64,000 nt of DNA. It comes from Thermothielavioides terrestris NRRL 8126 (lineage: Eukaryota; Ascomycota; Sordariomycetes; Sordariales; Chaetomiaceae). The stretch is from assembly GCF_000226115.1 (NCBI RefSeq), contig NC_016459.1:620001-684000 (forward strand), in the 5' to 3' direction. Made by a program: the position numbers and the translations under genes. Numbering within the stretch: the stretch's first letter is position 1; each line of letters starts with the position of its first letter. Below the pieces are notes generated by a model. The model was not told the origin of the DNA. It worked only from the letters and a program-made list of their open reading frames with translations, and ran no database searches. Positions 21,218-33,687 of the stretch are shown piece by piece.

Positions 21218-22846
21218 TGTGCCGGTGGCTTGTGATTCTGTGTCAAGGCGCCAATTCTGCAGGAATGGGTACTTTTGTATCGGGGGTGATCGTTGATGTT
21301 ACGGCCGACTCGGACAGGAACAAGCGCGGCGCAGCACTATGGAAGGGAAACGAATTCGACAAAGTCGGGGAAGGTGCCGCCGGAGACCGCCAACCTCAAG
21401 TCAGACAGCCTGTGCGACGCAGTGAAGCATCCAGAGCCCGCCTACCAAAGCGGAAAGCACACCTGCACCCAACGTTCGCGTCAGTGGAGCAGCAAGTCCG
21501 ATCTCCGATGTTGGAGAGCTGGAAGCTGCGGCTCATCCAGGGGACGCTGCTAAAACGCCGAAACGTCGAACTGGATGTCGGAGTTGGCCGTTCGCGGCAG
21601 GCGAGGTCACTGATGATTTCATGGATTGCTGGCCTCCCTTGGTGACAGTGACGGTGACCGAGACGGTGGCGGCGGCGCCTTCGGGCATTGCCGGGTCTTC
21701 GGGGCATTTTGTCGGGGTGGACCTCCGGGGCAAGTGGGGATCCCCCGAAAGCCGGCCCCGCCTGGCCCCTCCATCGTCGGAGTTTCGACAGGCCGTCTGG
21801 GCAGCTTCACGTGCGAGCGAAGAATGATGGAGATTGCATCTGCAACTTTCCTCCGTATGCTTCGGGCTGGATGGCTCTGTGTCCTGGTACCACGGGGCTA
21901 CATCACGCCCAGTGTAAAGTTCAGGTCGTGACTGAACGTCGCCGCAATAACCTGAGCCTCCTGAAACAACGCGGACGTGAATGAGGCGTCTTTGCCCCGG
22001 GTCTCCACATCCGTTTGTCCGTTTGGTATGTGCGGAGTAGGGATAACTCCGTGCACATATTCCGGAATTCTCATTATCAACGACCCTCCGAATGGGCCAA
22101 GTGAAGCGCGGACAACTCTTGGGCAGCTTTGGCCTGCTCATGCTTGAATGCAGCCCCAAATCTTCGAGGTTGAGCGGGTTGCCCGAAATTCTTCGGGGAA
22201 CGTTCGCAACCTCGGCAGGCGGTGTGTGGTCGTTGGGATCGAAACCTCCAACAGGGCTGGAATGCTGCTGCCTGGCCGCGGGCCACCTAAATTTAGCAGC
22301 CCACATCGCGCAAACACATCAGGCTGCTGCAGATCGGTGCACGCTCCGCTCCACCCACAAGTTCAATGCATGGCCTGGAAACCCCGGCACCAACAGCTTG
22401 GAGCTCAGATCCTTCGGCTCGCTTGCAGCCATCGCGTCCAGGATTCGATTCCCATGACGCGTGGACAAGGCGAGGGTGAATGACGACCGACGCATTGCAT
22501 TCCCACGAACGCGTCTGTCGCGCCCCGCGGGAGGCAGCATCGGGGAGACGGTTCCGGGCCACGCAAACGCCGGCCGCTGGACATTGAATCGGACGTCCAG
22601 TGTACATGTTCGAGTGCGGTGCTGTGCGATGCACACAGAAAGGGGAATCACAACATCATCCAAACCTATCCCAACCCCGGTACCAACCCGACTACAGACC
22701 TAGACAGAATACCCAAAGCCAAGTGCAGCCATGCGAGAACCTCTAACCCGAGCCCCGCCGTCTCGCAGTCCAAACCCAGCCTGCCAGTCATGATTACCCC
22801 AAGCCATCCACGTCGTATCAATCATAATCACAACCCAGTCATCCAC
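21218..22846. other. Intergenic, no recognised gene
   Basis: About 1.6 kb between the SDR start and the 3' end of the membrane protein gene. Small frames on both strands lack motifs. No repeats or RNA genes were identified. Confidence 0.45.
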
Positions 22847-25123
22847 TCAGTCGTGGTATGCCGCCTGTGGCGGCTGGTTCAGCTCGCCGACGGCCACCGC
22901 CGGCTCCTTCTTGAGCATGGCTTCCCGCTCGCGCTCCGCCGCCATCGGGCTCTGGTACCCGCCCGTGTACTCCACCGCCGTGTCCGACTTGGGCACCGGC
23001 GCGTACCTCTTGCGCCTGATGAAGAACCTGTTCGCCGTCCGTGTTAGCAAGTTGATTTTGTTCAGATACGTAGAGTAAAATGGGGAAAAAAGGAGAAGAG
23101 AAGGGGGAGAAGAAGTACGTACACAATGCCCGCAATGACAGCAATCACAAACGGCACGCCCAGCCCCACGCTGAGCCCAATAATAAGCTTATTCGACACG
23201 CCACCAGTCTCGCCATCAAGCACTTTATTAATATCCCCCAACACATCGCTGCCAGGGGCCTTGCTGCTCGTGGCCGCAGCGCTGCTACTGCTCGTGGTCG
23301 GCGGCGGCGGCACGAAGCTGGTCGGCGCGCCGCTGGTCGCGCTGAGCGCCTTGGCCTGCTTGCCGAGCGGGACCGTGCTGGCCACCGTCGTCGCGATGCT
23401 CGCGGGGAACGTCGCGGTCGCGCCCTTCGGCACCGCCGTCACCAGCGTCGACACCGTCGTGCGGATCGAGGTTGTCTGCAGCGACTGCGGGCACAGCGCC
23501 ACGGCTGCTGTTGCGCAGCCCACGCCTGTGAAGGTCAGGGTGGTGGTTAGTGTGGTGGTTTGCAGGTCGTCGTCGGCTGCCTGGCGGGCGCTGAGCGCTG
23601 CGGTGGTGGCAGTGGCGGGGTTGGTGCTGGGGGCTGGGACGCCGGAGCGGCCCGAGGCGGTGGTGGCGGTGGTGGTGGTGGCGGTCGGGGTTGCACTGGC
23701 GGCGCAGACGTCGAGCAGCGTCGTGTAGAAAATCGGGACGGTCGTGTTGGGCTGGCCGCCCCACGTGTGGTCGCCGATCCCGACCGTGGCGCCGGCGAAG
23801 GCGCCCACGCCGAGCGTGTACTCCTGCGCGATCTTGAGCTCGCAGCCGTTCTCGGCGGCCGCAAGGTCGGCGCCGCCCGTGATGTTGGTGAGCAGCTCGG
23901 CCACGTTGGCGTAGACGCCGACTTCCATGCCGACGCTGACCTTGGCCTGATCCTCGAGCTCGTTGAGCATCCAGGTCTTGAATGCGTTCTGGCCCGGGAT
24001 CTTGAACTTGCTGGTCGTAAAGGCGAAGCCAGCGTGGATGCCGACGCGGAGGATCGCCTTGAGGGACACTTCGCCGCTCACGATGGTGACAGGGAGGAAC
24101 TCGAACTTGCCGCCGTTGCTGAGCGGGTTGGGGGTTAGCAAGGACAACAAAAGCCCGAGCAGCGTCGGAGCAGGGAGGAAGCTCACAAAAAGAGGTCGGA
24201 TACGTCCTGGCCAAACAGGGCAATGTGGAAGCCGGTCGGATCATCGAGGACCAGGTGGAAGCCGGACTGGATGGTGAGCTCGCCGTCGACGTTGATGAGC
24301 AGGTCTATCGACACAATAATGCCGATCTCCATGTCATCGCCCGCCGATACTCCGAGCGGGGTGTTGGATCTGAACAGCGGCAGAGACAAGGCCGCGTGCG
24401 CACCAATTGTAAAGTCAATTGCCACGTAAAGGTCGAGGAAGTCGATCTGGAACAAGAGCTGCACCTCTGGAAGCGGCGGCGGGACGATGTCAATGTCGGT
24501 GTCGATGGTCACGTTGTCGAAGTCGATCACATCATCGAGCGTCAGGTGGCGGCTGTCATCAAAGGCAGCTTCTATGGCATCCAGGACCTGCTCGCCCACC
24601 GACTTCAGGCTTGCGACCGCAGTCTCGGTCAGATTCTTGATTTCCTCGCCGAACTGCGTCGTGAGGTTCTTGACGTCGGCGCCGATGTCGATCTCGCCAT
24701 CAATCGTCAAGTTGGCCGTGATGCCGGCCTTGAAGTAGCATTGCGAGCACTTCACCTCGATGTCTATCTCAGTGTCGACCGTGGCCCCATTAGTGAAGTT
24801 GGCACTGTTTTCAAAACTCCTGCCCCTTGTTAGACACACCTCCCTCCAAGGGGCTCATCTCTGTTCTCGAGACAGCGGACTCACTGGGTGAACAAGACCA
24901 CATTGTCCCAGGCCTGTTCGAGGGTCGTGCTGTTCCCTATGGTGAAGTTTTTTTGGCCGCGCGCGAGGGCAGCAAGCCGGCGCCGAATCTCCCGGATTGT
25001 GAACTCATCCGAGGTCCCGGGGTAGTTGCGTGTCCGTATTCCCACCAGCGGCGCGGGACTGTGCGAGGCAAGTGCGAGGCCCGCGGCCCAGGCGAGGGCG
25101 GAAACGACACCAAACGCAACCAT
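22847..25123 (-). CDS. Secreted-type single-pass membrane protein
   Basis: Four exons: 25123-24885, 24819-24187, 24118-23123 and 23027-22847 (682 residues; donors GTGAGT, GTGAGC and GTACGT; all in phase). Residues 1-19 are a signal peptide (VVSALAWAAGLALASHS). The ectodomain has several N-glycosylation sequons (NFT, NST, NLT, NVT, NTT), repeated acidic beta-rich segments (DTEIDIEVKCSQCYF, TIDTDIDIVPPPLPE) and a Thr/Ser/Ala/Pro-rich stalk. A transmembrane helix at about 600-623 (KLIIGLSVGLGVPFVIAVIA) is followed by FFIRRKRYAP and a 60-residue cytoplasmic tail. The layout is that of a cell-wall stress sensor or surface protein, but I recognise no named family. It is likely at the plasma membrane. 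Confidence 0.85.
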
Positions 25124-27239
25124 GATGAGTTCTGAGCAGACGGAGCTAGCCTGTCGATGCTGGACTCCAGGAGGCTGCGCCGGGGGAGAGGCTGGGGGCC
25201 AGCTGCTCGACGGGGCTCTATCTCTTCTTTATGCAAACCGCGAGCCCAAGCCGGGCCGCCATGGCCAGCGTACGGCGTAGTGGAGTGTACGGCACGGACA
25301 CGGCTCCTGCGGTGGCCGCCGGGCTGCAGCAGCTCCCACCCCCGGCAGGGAAAAACTTGGGATGAAAGGAGTTGAGTGCGGATGTGGCCCCCCCCCTGCT
25401 TGCATGCGCCGCATGGCCGCAGGATGTCCGTTCCAGCGCGGCCGCAGCACCCTGGTCGCTGTGGGTGGCAGAACTGCGCTACACTATGTTGTGTCGCCCG
25501 CATCCGCAAGGCTCAAACAGCATTGGGGAACAGCTGCATGGCGGAATGGGGCTTGGCGTGCATCGTGGCAGCCTGGGCCCTGCTGGCACCCGCGAAGGAA
25601 GCCAGCCCCTGGATGCATCCTGCGCCTCAGCCTCAACTGGAATGTCCCATTCACTGTAGCCTAACTCCACTAGTGCAGTTTCACAATCACAAATGCATCC
25701 TTCCGAGAAGGCTGGTCCTTGCCAAGAAACGATGTTCCTCACCGCTTTCAGTTTTCCTGCCCAAAGCCCGCCGCCAGCAAGGCCGGCAGGTTGCTCGCCG
25801 CTTCGGCCATCGACTTGGGTTGATCAAATCCAGGAAACACCTCCGAGGCCACCAGGGCAATGAGGTTCGTGGGGTCAGCTTCCGTTTCCGGTTGTACGCA
25901 AGACCTCCCCGATGTCGGGAGAAAAAAAAAAAAAAAAAAGGTGGTCGACAGGCACATGCGGTACTGGTGTCGACAGACCTCCAGAAGCGCACCGCATCAT
26001 CCTCTTTGACCTACCTTTCAAGTCAGACCGAATCAGGACAAGACTTCCAAAGTAAACAAACCACTCTACAGTCTCACTGGATACCGCGTGCCTTTTGAGG
26101 TGTGGTCGATTGAGTGCGGCTTGAATTTTGATTCTTGTCATGCGCCAGATGCTTGTTCTCACAGAATCGATACGACTCGGAGACAGGAAGATATAGAGCG
26201 AGCGTCCCCAGCGTTCTGCCTGACTTGTTAGGTAGATCATGCGATACATTGATTGAACGACGCAGTTCAACCCGCAGCCCAACAGGGAACGCCAAACCCA
26301 CTGCTAGTCTCGCTGTACGGTGGGCGAACAACGCAATCTCCATCAGGACATCATCATTGAGATTCAAATGAATGACACTAGGATTGTCGCTGGTATGTAT
26401 ATGATTACCACGGTTCTACGGCCGTTCGCGGGGTGGATTGGTGGGGGTTTATATGCGTGGATCAGTATGCTGATTGATACTTGTTCAACTTTCATGTTGT
26501 CATGTCATTCTTGGACGGATGCTGAGAGCTTTCTCACCGATGCTCGCAGTAGTTCGGTGTTTAACTAAACCAACAAGAGCTTCAGAATCTTATTATCAAG
26601 CTGCAGAATCAGCTTGAGGGCCGGGGTTTGCGCGAGTGCTGCAATATCGTCCTGCTTAGCAGGGAGGCATTGTCAATGGAGGTGGAAGTGTTCCGTTCAG
26701 GTCAAAGTGATCAGGCGAGCTCTTACTCTAGACGCGACTGTCGTCGCCGACCCCCGCGCGCAGGCACTGGCTCTCCAGCACGTCCACCCAGGTTTCGTGA
26801 TCCCAGCACTCGTCGGCTGCCTGCTTTCGCGTCGCTGCCACCATGCGGATCACCGACGGCGGCTTGACCAGCACTGCAAGTACCGGCCGCGGGCGCAAGT
26901 CGAACTGAGGGAGCTGACCAACGTCGAACTGGATGCCGCACCGATAATGAGATTCCCATGAGACCGGCCGGACCCAGCGGACCCCAACACTCGGGAGATG
27001 GCTAGCCGGCTCGCGCGGAAAGGGCCTGCAGTTTATCATTGCAGCGAAGCTTCAGGATGCGCTCCGTATCAGTGGTTGAATACACATTGTGTACTTCAGG
27101 CTTGCGAGGGCTGACAGTCACCATAGGATATTTCTAGCCTAATCAGGAGCGCATGGCGAACAATTGAAACTCCCAAGCCAGAGCAGATATTGTTACCCGA
27201 TGACGACGCCGGGGATGAGGACGAACGAGACGGTGGGAG
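25124..27239. other. Gene-poor interval
   Basis: About 2.1 kb upstream of the membrane protein gene. It contains a poly(A) run (about 25922-25939) and short unsupported frames, including a 103-codon minus-strand frame at 26728-27039. No motif or transposon end was found. Confidence 0.4.
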
Positions 27240-27975
27240 TACCTCACCATGTCCTGCTGAAGCACTCGGAAAATCTGACCCTGTTCACCTCATACCACGC
27301 TCTCTCGGAGTGTCTGTTCGACATGGTGAAGGGCTCCGATACTTCGTTCGTCAGGATCAGTGCAGTTTCGAACCATGTCCTGCGCAACTCCGATGTGCTG
27401 ACTAGGATGTGCTAGGAGGTGGATCGGTACTGCTGCTCTCCCTGAACATGGCGTCGCGATATGTCACATTAGCTCGGGCCAGGGCATGCTGTATTTCCAA
27501 AAAGTTACCAAAGAGGTGTTAAAGAATGCACCGGGCCCCCGGTCGGCTACTCGGAAGAGTCGTGCTAGAGCGCTGGGTGACCATCCGCAGAGTCTTCTTT
27601 TCCAAATAGGCGGTTCAATCTCTCGTCCTGTGCTTTTCATGAAGGCGGTCTTCGGGAGCAACGCAGAAAGGTTCAACCCAGGCAGATGGCTCCAGGCTGA
27701 TCAGGAGAAGGTAGGCGCCATAAATCAACACTGGACTCCGGTAATAAGAATGCTCCTAGATACTTATTACATCCTCGATCCATCTACAACGCTAGTTCTA
27801 CGTTCGAAGTTCGGTCTGGGCTCCTATGCCTGCATTTGGGTGGAACATTTCCATGCCCGAGATGTGCAAGCTGGTGTCATTGGTAGTTCGCAATTGACCT
27901 GGGGTTGTACTACAGAGAGCCCTGGCAGGAGAGCCCCAGATGGAGCGTGGCCTTGAATTTGGTATTACGTACCTC
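27240..27975 (+). pseudogene. Cytochrome P450 pseudogene (C-terminal half)
   Basis: Fragments of a microsomal P450 run in order but in changing frames. First is an I-helix-like MVKGSDTS followed by NHVLRNSDVLTRM. An in-frame TAG comes before EVDRYCCSP, then a frame change. Next are the K-helix entry MLYFQKVTKEVLK, the PERF-like AERFNPGRWLQADQEK, and a heme loop FGLGSYACIW, in which the cysteine remains but the conserved Arg and Gly of F-G-x-G-x-R-x-C-x-G are replaced by Tyr and Trp. The last part needs further frame changes. The N-terminal half was not found upstream. It is a decayed gene and cannot make a functional heme enzyme. Confidence 0.8.
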
Positions 27976-28197
27976 GTCCGTAGGTAGGTAGGGCAGACTT
28001 CAAATTGCTAGCAGCTGGCTTAATGATGTCTTTGTGCGCTTTACTGTGAATAGGACTCGAGGATGACTTGTAGCAGGTCGCGACGACGCCTTTAGCGGCT
28101 ATCCCGCCTTCAAAGCGGCATGTGATGTCCAATGATCTTTCCCATTTCTCATTACCCCAAACTAACCCGTCACTAGCTGCTGACGGCAAACTCGAAC

Positions 28198-28480
28198 TTA
28201 AATAGCTTCATCATCGCTCGAACCCCTCAACATCTGCTTACCCTGATAGATGCTCGCCATCAACCCCAACATATTGTTCCCATAGATTCCCGGGTGCGTG
28301 TATGCATCGCACTTGTACGTGATGCCCCGGGTCATATCCGTCGGGACGAGCCCCATCTTCACGGCCGTCAGCAATACCCTCCACACGTCTTCCACGTGGG
28401 TGATTGTCTCTGGAGCAAACGCGAATCAACTTCACAGTGCCTCCGTCGTGCTGTCCCGACGTCGAACCTTGGCCGCGGTG
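28198..28480 (-). pseudogene. Unidentified gene remnant
   Basis: A minus-strand coding-like stretch, THVEDVWRVLLTAVKMGL then PTDMTRGITYKCDAY, ends in a stop at 28198. An intron-like break (GTGAAG...CTCCAG, about 28433-28408) would join an upstream exon (VFANRLGTAAKVRRRDSTTE). No start codon, signal peptide or family was recognised. It may be the last exons of a decayed gene in the same relic zone as the P450 fragment. Confidence 0.3.
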
Positions 28481-28699
28481 CCTAGCCGGTTGGCAAACAC
28501 TAACGCCTTCGTACACCGCACCGCCCGATTGGCTTCGTGTGATGTGAACCACATTGGGGAAGAGTATCCTCTGATGAGAGGTGGAATTCACCACCGCATC
28601 ATCATTATCCAATCTCACCAGTTGCAAAAGACCGAATGCCGCACCTCGCGACTCGATAGCAATTACTAGGAGTAGCAATCATGTAATTAAACCACTGGT

Positions 28700-29789
28700 T
28701 ACTGTGTCCTGACATTGCTGGCGTTGCACGAATTGGCAGATTAGTTGCCCCTCAGCTACAGGCCGAGAAAACGCGGACGTCGACGTGGTATAGCAGTGTA
28801 GAGGTGGACGAGGTTAGGCCCCGGTTCCATTGTCCAAGCCAAACGAAGAGCGAAGGAGAGCTCGGAGGTATCGGCATCAGTTCAAGACCTCCCACTACCC
28901 CTCAATTCGCATTGCGTTCCAACGCAGGATTAGAACTGATCCCTGTTCACCAGTCGTTCATATTCACCTCGGAATAATCTCTCCATCATTTCCAGAGATC
29001 CCACGGATCCTTCGCCACAACATTCAAATTTGACAGAATCTCGGCCCCCTCTGCAACAGGCATTCCGGAATCGCACCCTTCACACCCAGCCTCCGTATTC
29101 TCTCCAGCTCCTCCGTCTGGCTCCCGGCCCAGCGCTTCCGAGCCTGAGAGACCCAGGTACGCAACATACTCCGTACTCGAGAAGTGGGTAGGTACCTCAA
29201 TCCTCCTCCCATGCCGGCCCTGATATCCAGTACCCAAGCACCAGCAACCCCCCGAGATTCGGGTCGATACCGTGGACGTCTTCGGCTAGGTCGCCGGCAT
29301 TCCCGGAATGCAGACGACAATGTATTGCGTTTGTGGGACATAGACTGTGAGCCATGCGCCGTGGGAATTGGCGAGGGTCAACAATATTGCGGCCCTGGCC
29401 GACGAAGGATTGTGCTGCCCTCATCTCCGTATCAGGGGCCGGCGATGATGGTGCGAGGAAGGAGTGTCTGCACCAGTCGGATGCCTACCCTTCGCCCGTC
29501 GTCTCCCACAGATACGCAGTACATGGTGAGGGCGGCCAGGAATGCCCTAATCTCCCAGGGGCTGGCAGGATTGGTTTGTGGTAGGCCCTGGCTTCACCGT
29601 CTTTCCCGGCTGATTCCTTTACCAAGGAACAGAGATGCCCTCCTCTCCGTCCCTGGGAAGCGCATATAAAGGAGGCGACTCGCCCGCTTGGAAGCGGGAA
29701 GCGAAAGCAGAACACCGGTCATCCAACCCGCAACTTCCCGGTCACATTGTAACCATCCTCCGCCCGGTTCACCGAACCCACCATCGAAT
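28700..29789. other. Intergenic / relic DNA
   Basis: No complete gene. A minus-strand stretch between about 29430 and 28986 has protein-like pieces (LANSHGAWLTVYVPQTQYIV, later NVVAKDPWDLWK) but is broken by stops and frame changes, so it may be another decayed gene. The right end is the promoter of the small secreted-protein gene. Confidence 0.35.
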
Positions 29790-30331
29790 ATGCAGCTCTT
29801 CAACACCGTTGTTCTCCTTGCCGCCGCTCGGCTCGCTGCCGGAGCTCCGTATGTTTTCCCATCACCTACCTTCCCAGCCACTGGCGAGGTGCGCCAAGCG
29901 TAGTTCCATTTCCTGACCCGTCTCCCAGAGCCTCGGCGGGTTCGCCCTTGCAGGCGCGAGACGCTTTCTGGGCCATCACGGGCTGAGGAAGCATCGACTG
30001 CCAGGGCCTCCTGGTGTGGGCGTACGAGGGCGACGCCGACGCGTGCTACAACGCACCCACCGAGGCCGCGTCCGTCACGCTCTACGCGAACACAGTCATG
30101 AGGTGGGACTTGAGCAACCAGCGCAACTGCGGCAGTGGCCTCAAGAGGGCGGACGATCCCGCGAACACGAACCTCACGGTGACGTCTTTCGTGACCGAGC
30201 CCGGCAAGCCTGTCACCCTCGCGACCGGCCCCGGCAAGCCTGGCAACTTGTCGGCTACGGACATGAGCGGAGATTGCCAGAATAACGGTTCGGGTGGAAT
30301 TTGGGCGTTCAGGGCTACCATCATTGGTTAA
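29790..30331 (+). pseudogene. Small secreted protein gene with in-frame stop
   Basis: Exon 1 (29790-29848) encodes a signal peptide, MQLFNTVVLLAAARLAAGA. Donor GTATGT at 29849 and acceptor CTCCCAG ending at 29928 define an 80-nt intron. Exon 2 (29929-30331) is in phase and encodes about 133 codons with Cys in pairs (IDCQG, DACYN, RNCGSG, GDCQNNG) and a clear C-terminus (GGIWAFRATIIG). It is interrupted at 29984-29986 by TGA in the context WAITG-stop-GSIDCQ. No alternative splice site in the right phase removes this stop. Either this allele is a recent pseudogene or there is a base error. The type is a small cysteine-containing secreted (effector-like) protein with no recognised family. Confidence 0.62.
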
Positions 30332-31755
30332 GGCTTGGCTTGACCAGACCTCGCCAGGCACAGTGGGCAGGGAAGGTGGTGCGGATCCTTGGTTGCCGGG
30401 GTGCGCCACAAGCGGTTTGAGGGATGTGCGGAAGCTGTTGTTTGCGGCTTGGTGGCCGGTGGCTAGGGGGCCTGGCTCGATCTTGATTCAATTATTTGTT
30501 TTCGCTGTAGGTGGTGATGTTAATAGCGGAGGCATCTACTTCAGTTTTCAATTATTAGTCTCATCGTCATTTGGATCCAGGACGCGAGATTCGTTCGGGT
30601 GTTCGGCGACGTCCCTGAGGTCCACTCGGTCATCGCCGGCATGTCGCCGAGTTGCCGCATCACCAGGGTTTCGGAGCTGAGGCCGTTGACCGTCCTTCAA
30701 GATTTTCTGCAGGCGAGTTGGGTGCCGCCAGGGCTATCCAGGCCGACTGCCTGCCCCGATTGAGTAACTGGGTCAAGATTGTATTCCATGAGAAGAACCT
30801 CCCTCCGTGGAAGACGTTCCGTACCTCTTTCGATTTGCCACCTGCTTTCAACGCTTCTTCCCGCGGCCCGCAATGACTGAAACCCGGCCGCGCCGAGCGT
30901 GTGAGACGCAGGTGTAAGTGAGACCCGCGAGTTGCATTTATACACAGCCCATGCCTAGACTCCGTGAGGCCGGTTCCCCAGAACTGATGGTCCGGCTGGA
31001 GGCTCGAGGAATATGCGATGCGGCTAGTCAAGGAACCAACCCGCCGACGAGGCGCAACCTTGAAGGACTGTATCCCCGGAGTGCCTGCGTCCTGGTACCG
31101 GTACCCAAACACTTGCACTTCAATTAGCAGATTGAACAAGTTCCACGTGGATATGCCGCGCTTTAGTGTGGAGCAACCGGGACCGGCAGCGGGAATCGGA
31201 AGTCGGATAACGGAGAAGGAAATAAGCGAGCCCGGACCTTCAGTACCGGTCTCAGGGGCGACTGAATCCTGCTAAACACCGTCAAGGAGGGTGTCCACTA
31301 TGAAGTTTGACTTCTCGCGGCACTTTTTCAGCCAATAGACAGGCTGGAACAGGAGCAGAGTACAGGCGGGGAGACATTTGCCGGCAACCGATGGCTCTCC
31401 ACGCAGCACATGCCAAACATAGACACAGGCCAATCAAGATGCTCAGGGAGCGTACGCAGATTAACTCTGTTCACTTAAATGAACTGGCTATATCATCCAG
31501 AGGGGCCGGCCAGGAGCTGATTCGCCGCAGGCTGGGGCTGTCTAATGGCACACTTCCAGACCACGCATCGTCGCTTATCTCTTGTGTGAGACGGCGCAAA
31601 ATGCCGATGCTGAGTGCGTAGCTGGGATGGTAGGTCCAGAAGTACTTCTATAATACGACTCGGGTTGGCACACGTTGGGGCCTTCTGTCGTTGTCCTTCC
31701 CTCAACACTGCATTCGCATCACGTATAGCAACACTGAAACCAGTCTGCCGCCAGG
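30332..31755. other. Intergenic with a short coding-like remnant
   Basis: Mostly featureless. At about 30577-30876 (+) there is a coding-like stretch (FVRVFGDVPEVHSVIAGM, then AARAIQADCLPRLSNWVKIV and WKTFRTSFDLPPAF before a stop) that needs one frame change near 30710. It is probably a decayed fragment of an unidentified gene. Confidence 0.35.
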
Positions 31756-33193
31756 ATGAAGTTGCTTTCTGTTGGCTTCGGCCTGATCCCGCTGGTGCAA
31801 GCCGGCCTCCGCTTCCCATGCTCGACTTTGACCTTCCAGCGCCTGGACCCCGTTGTCCAGCCGGGCTCGAACCCTTCCGCCCATCTTCACCACATCGTCG
31901 GCGGGAATGCCTTCAACGCCACCATGACGGGCGACGTTGGCGAGCGAGCCACCTGCACCACCTGCCAGATGGCCGAGGACTTCTCGAACTACTGGACTGC
32001 CGTCATGTTCTTCAAGCATCCCAACGGCTCGTATCACCGCGTCCCGGTCGTGCCCGTTCAGCCGCTGCTGGGAGGCTCGAACGGTGCCCAAGGCGGCATC
32101 ACCGTCTACTATACGCAATATGACTTGATGAGGGACAACATCCAGCAGCAGCCCATCAAGGCGTTCCCACCGGTGAGTGTGCCCCCTTAGTTCCCGCTTT
32201 CGTTCTTACCTAGATAATGTGTCAGGGCTTCCGCATGACGGTGGGCAGCCCGGGCTCGACGTCCCCCCCGCACGTCGGCCTGACTTATCAGTGCCTGCAA
32301 GGCGGCAACAGAGGTCCGGAGATGTCCGACTTCCCGACCAAGCCTTGCTCAGGTGGAATCTTCACGACCCACCACTTCCCCGCGTAAGCACCTTATCCTC
32401 AACCCCTGGACTGAGAACCAACGACAGCCCTACAACTCGGGGAACAATACGACATACATACACACCGACATGCTAACACCCCGGCCCCCCTGCCCGCAGC
32501 TGCTGGGACGGCAAGAGCCTGGATAGCCCGGACCACCAGTCGCACATGTACAACACCATCACGATGAACGGCTTCACCAACGCGCCGCCGTGCCCGGCCT
32601 CGCACCCCGTGCGCGTGCCGCAGGTCACGTACGAGACCACGTGGGACACGACCAAGTTCAACAGCATGTGGCCGTCGGGCGCGCCGAACCCGTTCGTCTG
32701 GAGCTTCGAGGGCACCCGGGGCTACGGCACGCACGCCGATTATGTACGTCGTTTGCTCGCTCCCCCTTCCCTTCCCTTCATCATGCATCTGCATGCATAC
32801 ATGTCCCACCCCCTTGCCCCCCCCCCCCCCCCCCCCTTCTTCCCCCTTTAACTTCAGGAATGAATAAAGCGCAAGATGGACTGACACTTGACGTCCCGGC
32901 CGGGACGGGCGATGATGAATTAGATGTTCGGCTGGAAGGGCGACGCGCTGCAGCGCGCCATGGACAAGTCCGAGTGCTTCTACGATGGCTGCGGCGCCAT
33001 CAAGAAGCAGGCCATGTCCATCGCCAACCAATGCAAGATCAAGGACATGGTCGGGGAGCAGACCGACGGATGTAGGTGCTTTTCTTTCGTTTTGTTTTCT
33101 TCTTCCCGTCGCCCGATGAGTAGGCGGGAGATTGCTGACTTGATGCAATTAGGGCTCCCCGCGCTCCCGGGAATGGCCGAGATGAAGAATTAG
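31756..33193 (+). CDS. Secreted DUF1996-domain protein
   Basis: Five exons: 31756-32172, 32226-32383, 32500-32743, 32924-33071 and 33153-33193 (335 residues, all in phase). A signal peptide of about 16 residues (MKLLSVGFGLIPLVQA) is followed at once by the DUF1996 core: LRFPCSTLTFQRLDPVVQPG, then HLHHIVGGNAF, the CxxC pair TCTTCQMAEDFSNYW, a CWDG motif after the intron-2 junction, and HMYNTI / CPASHPVRVPQV. This family is common in fungi as secreted proteins of unknown biochemical role, often with WSC domains; no WSC domain is present here. The third intron contains a 21-nt poly(C) tract. The gene converges on the tyrosinase gene. Confidence 0.93.
32817..32837 (+). repeat. 21-nt poly(C) tract in intron 3 of the DUF1996 gene
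   Basis: An unbroken C run inside the 180-bp third intron (32744-32923). It does not touch either splice site. Confidence 0.88.
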
Positions 33194-33687
33194 GCGGGGT
33201 TTGAAGGACTGCGGTTAGGTTTTGTTGAGGGAAGTGCGTAGCTTCGCTGCTTTCTCCACGATCGCTCGTACGGAGGCTTGCCACGATATGGTTGATAGTG
33301 CTGTGATTTGTGTGAGTGACCTACCATGTAGCCAGTGTAGGCGTCTAGGCGCTATCAGACGCTTTGCTCAAGCACGAATCTTTGCCGTTCTGAATTATCC
33401 GGACGAGAGTTGCGCGTGTTACAGTGGCCGCCGGCTCAGTAGCCGGAGCTGGTTCTACTCAGTCACACAACTCGTCAGGCAAGAGCCAGAGCACAGGCCA
33501 AACTAGCTGCAGCACTCAGTGGACATATCGGGACGCCGGACAAGCCGACATAGTGCTGCGTTGCTTAGCTAGTCCGAGATAGCTACGTGTCATCTCATCA
33601 GAAATCAAGCTGTGGCCACGGTAAAACACCGTGCGGGGCCCGACACACAGGAACATGGAAAAACATCAAGCCAGACTCCGTCAGCGC
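33194..33687. other. Convergent 3' intergenic region
   Basis: 494 bp between the stop codons of the DUF1996 and tyrosinase genes. I see no repeats or coding signal. It should hold the two 3' UTRs and terminators. Confidence 0.5.

Noticed and set aside
22420..22460. T-loop-like GGATTCGATTCCC suggesting a tRNA
   Set aside because: The flanking arms do not pair and no acceptor or anticodon stem could be built.
23285..24244. 319-codon Arg/His-rich minus-strand frame
   Set aside because: It is a GC-driven shadow of the membrane protein exon; the other frame carries the sequons, stalk and transmembrane helix.
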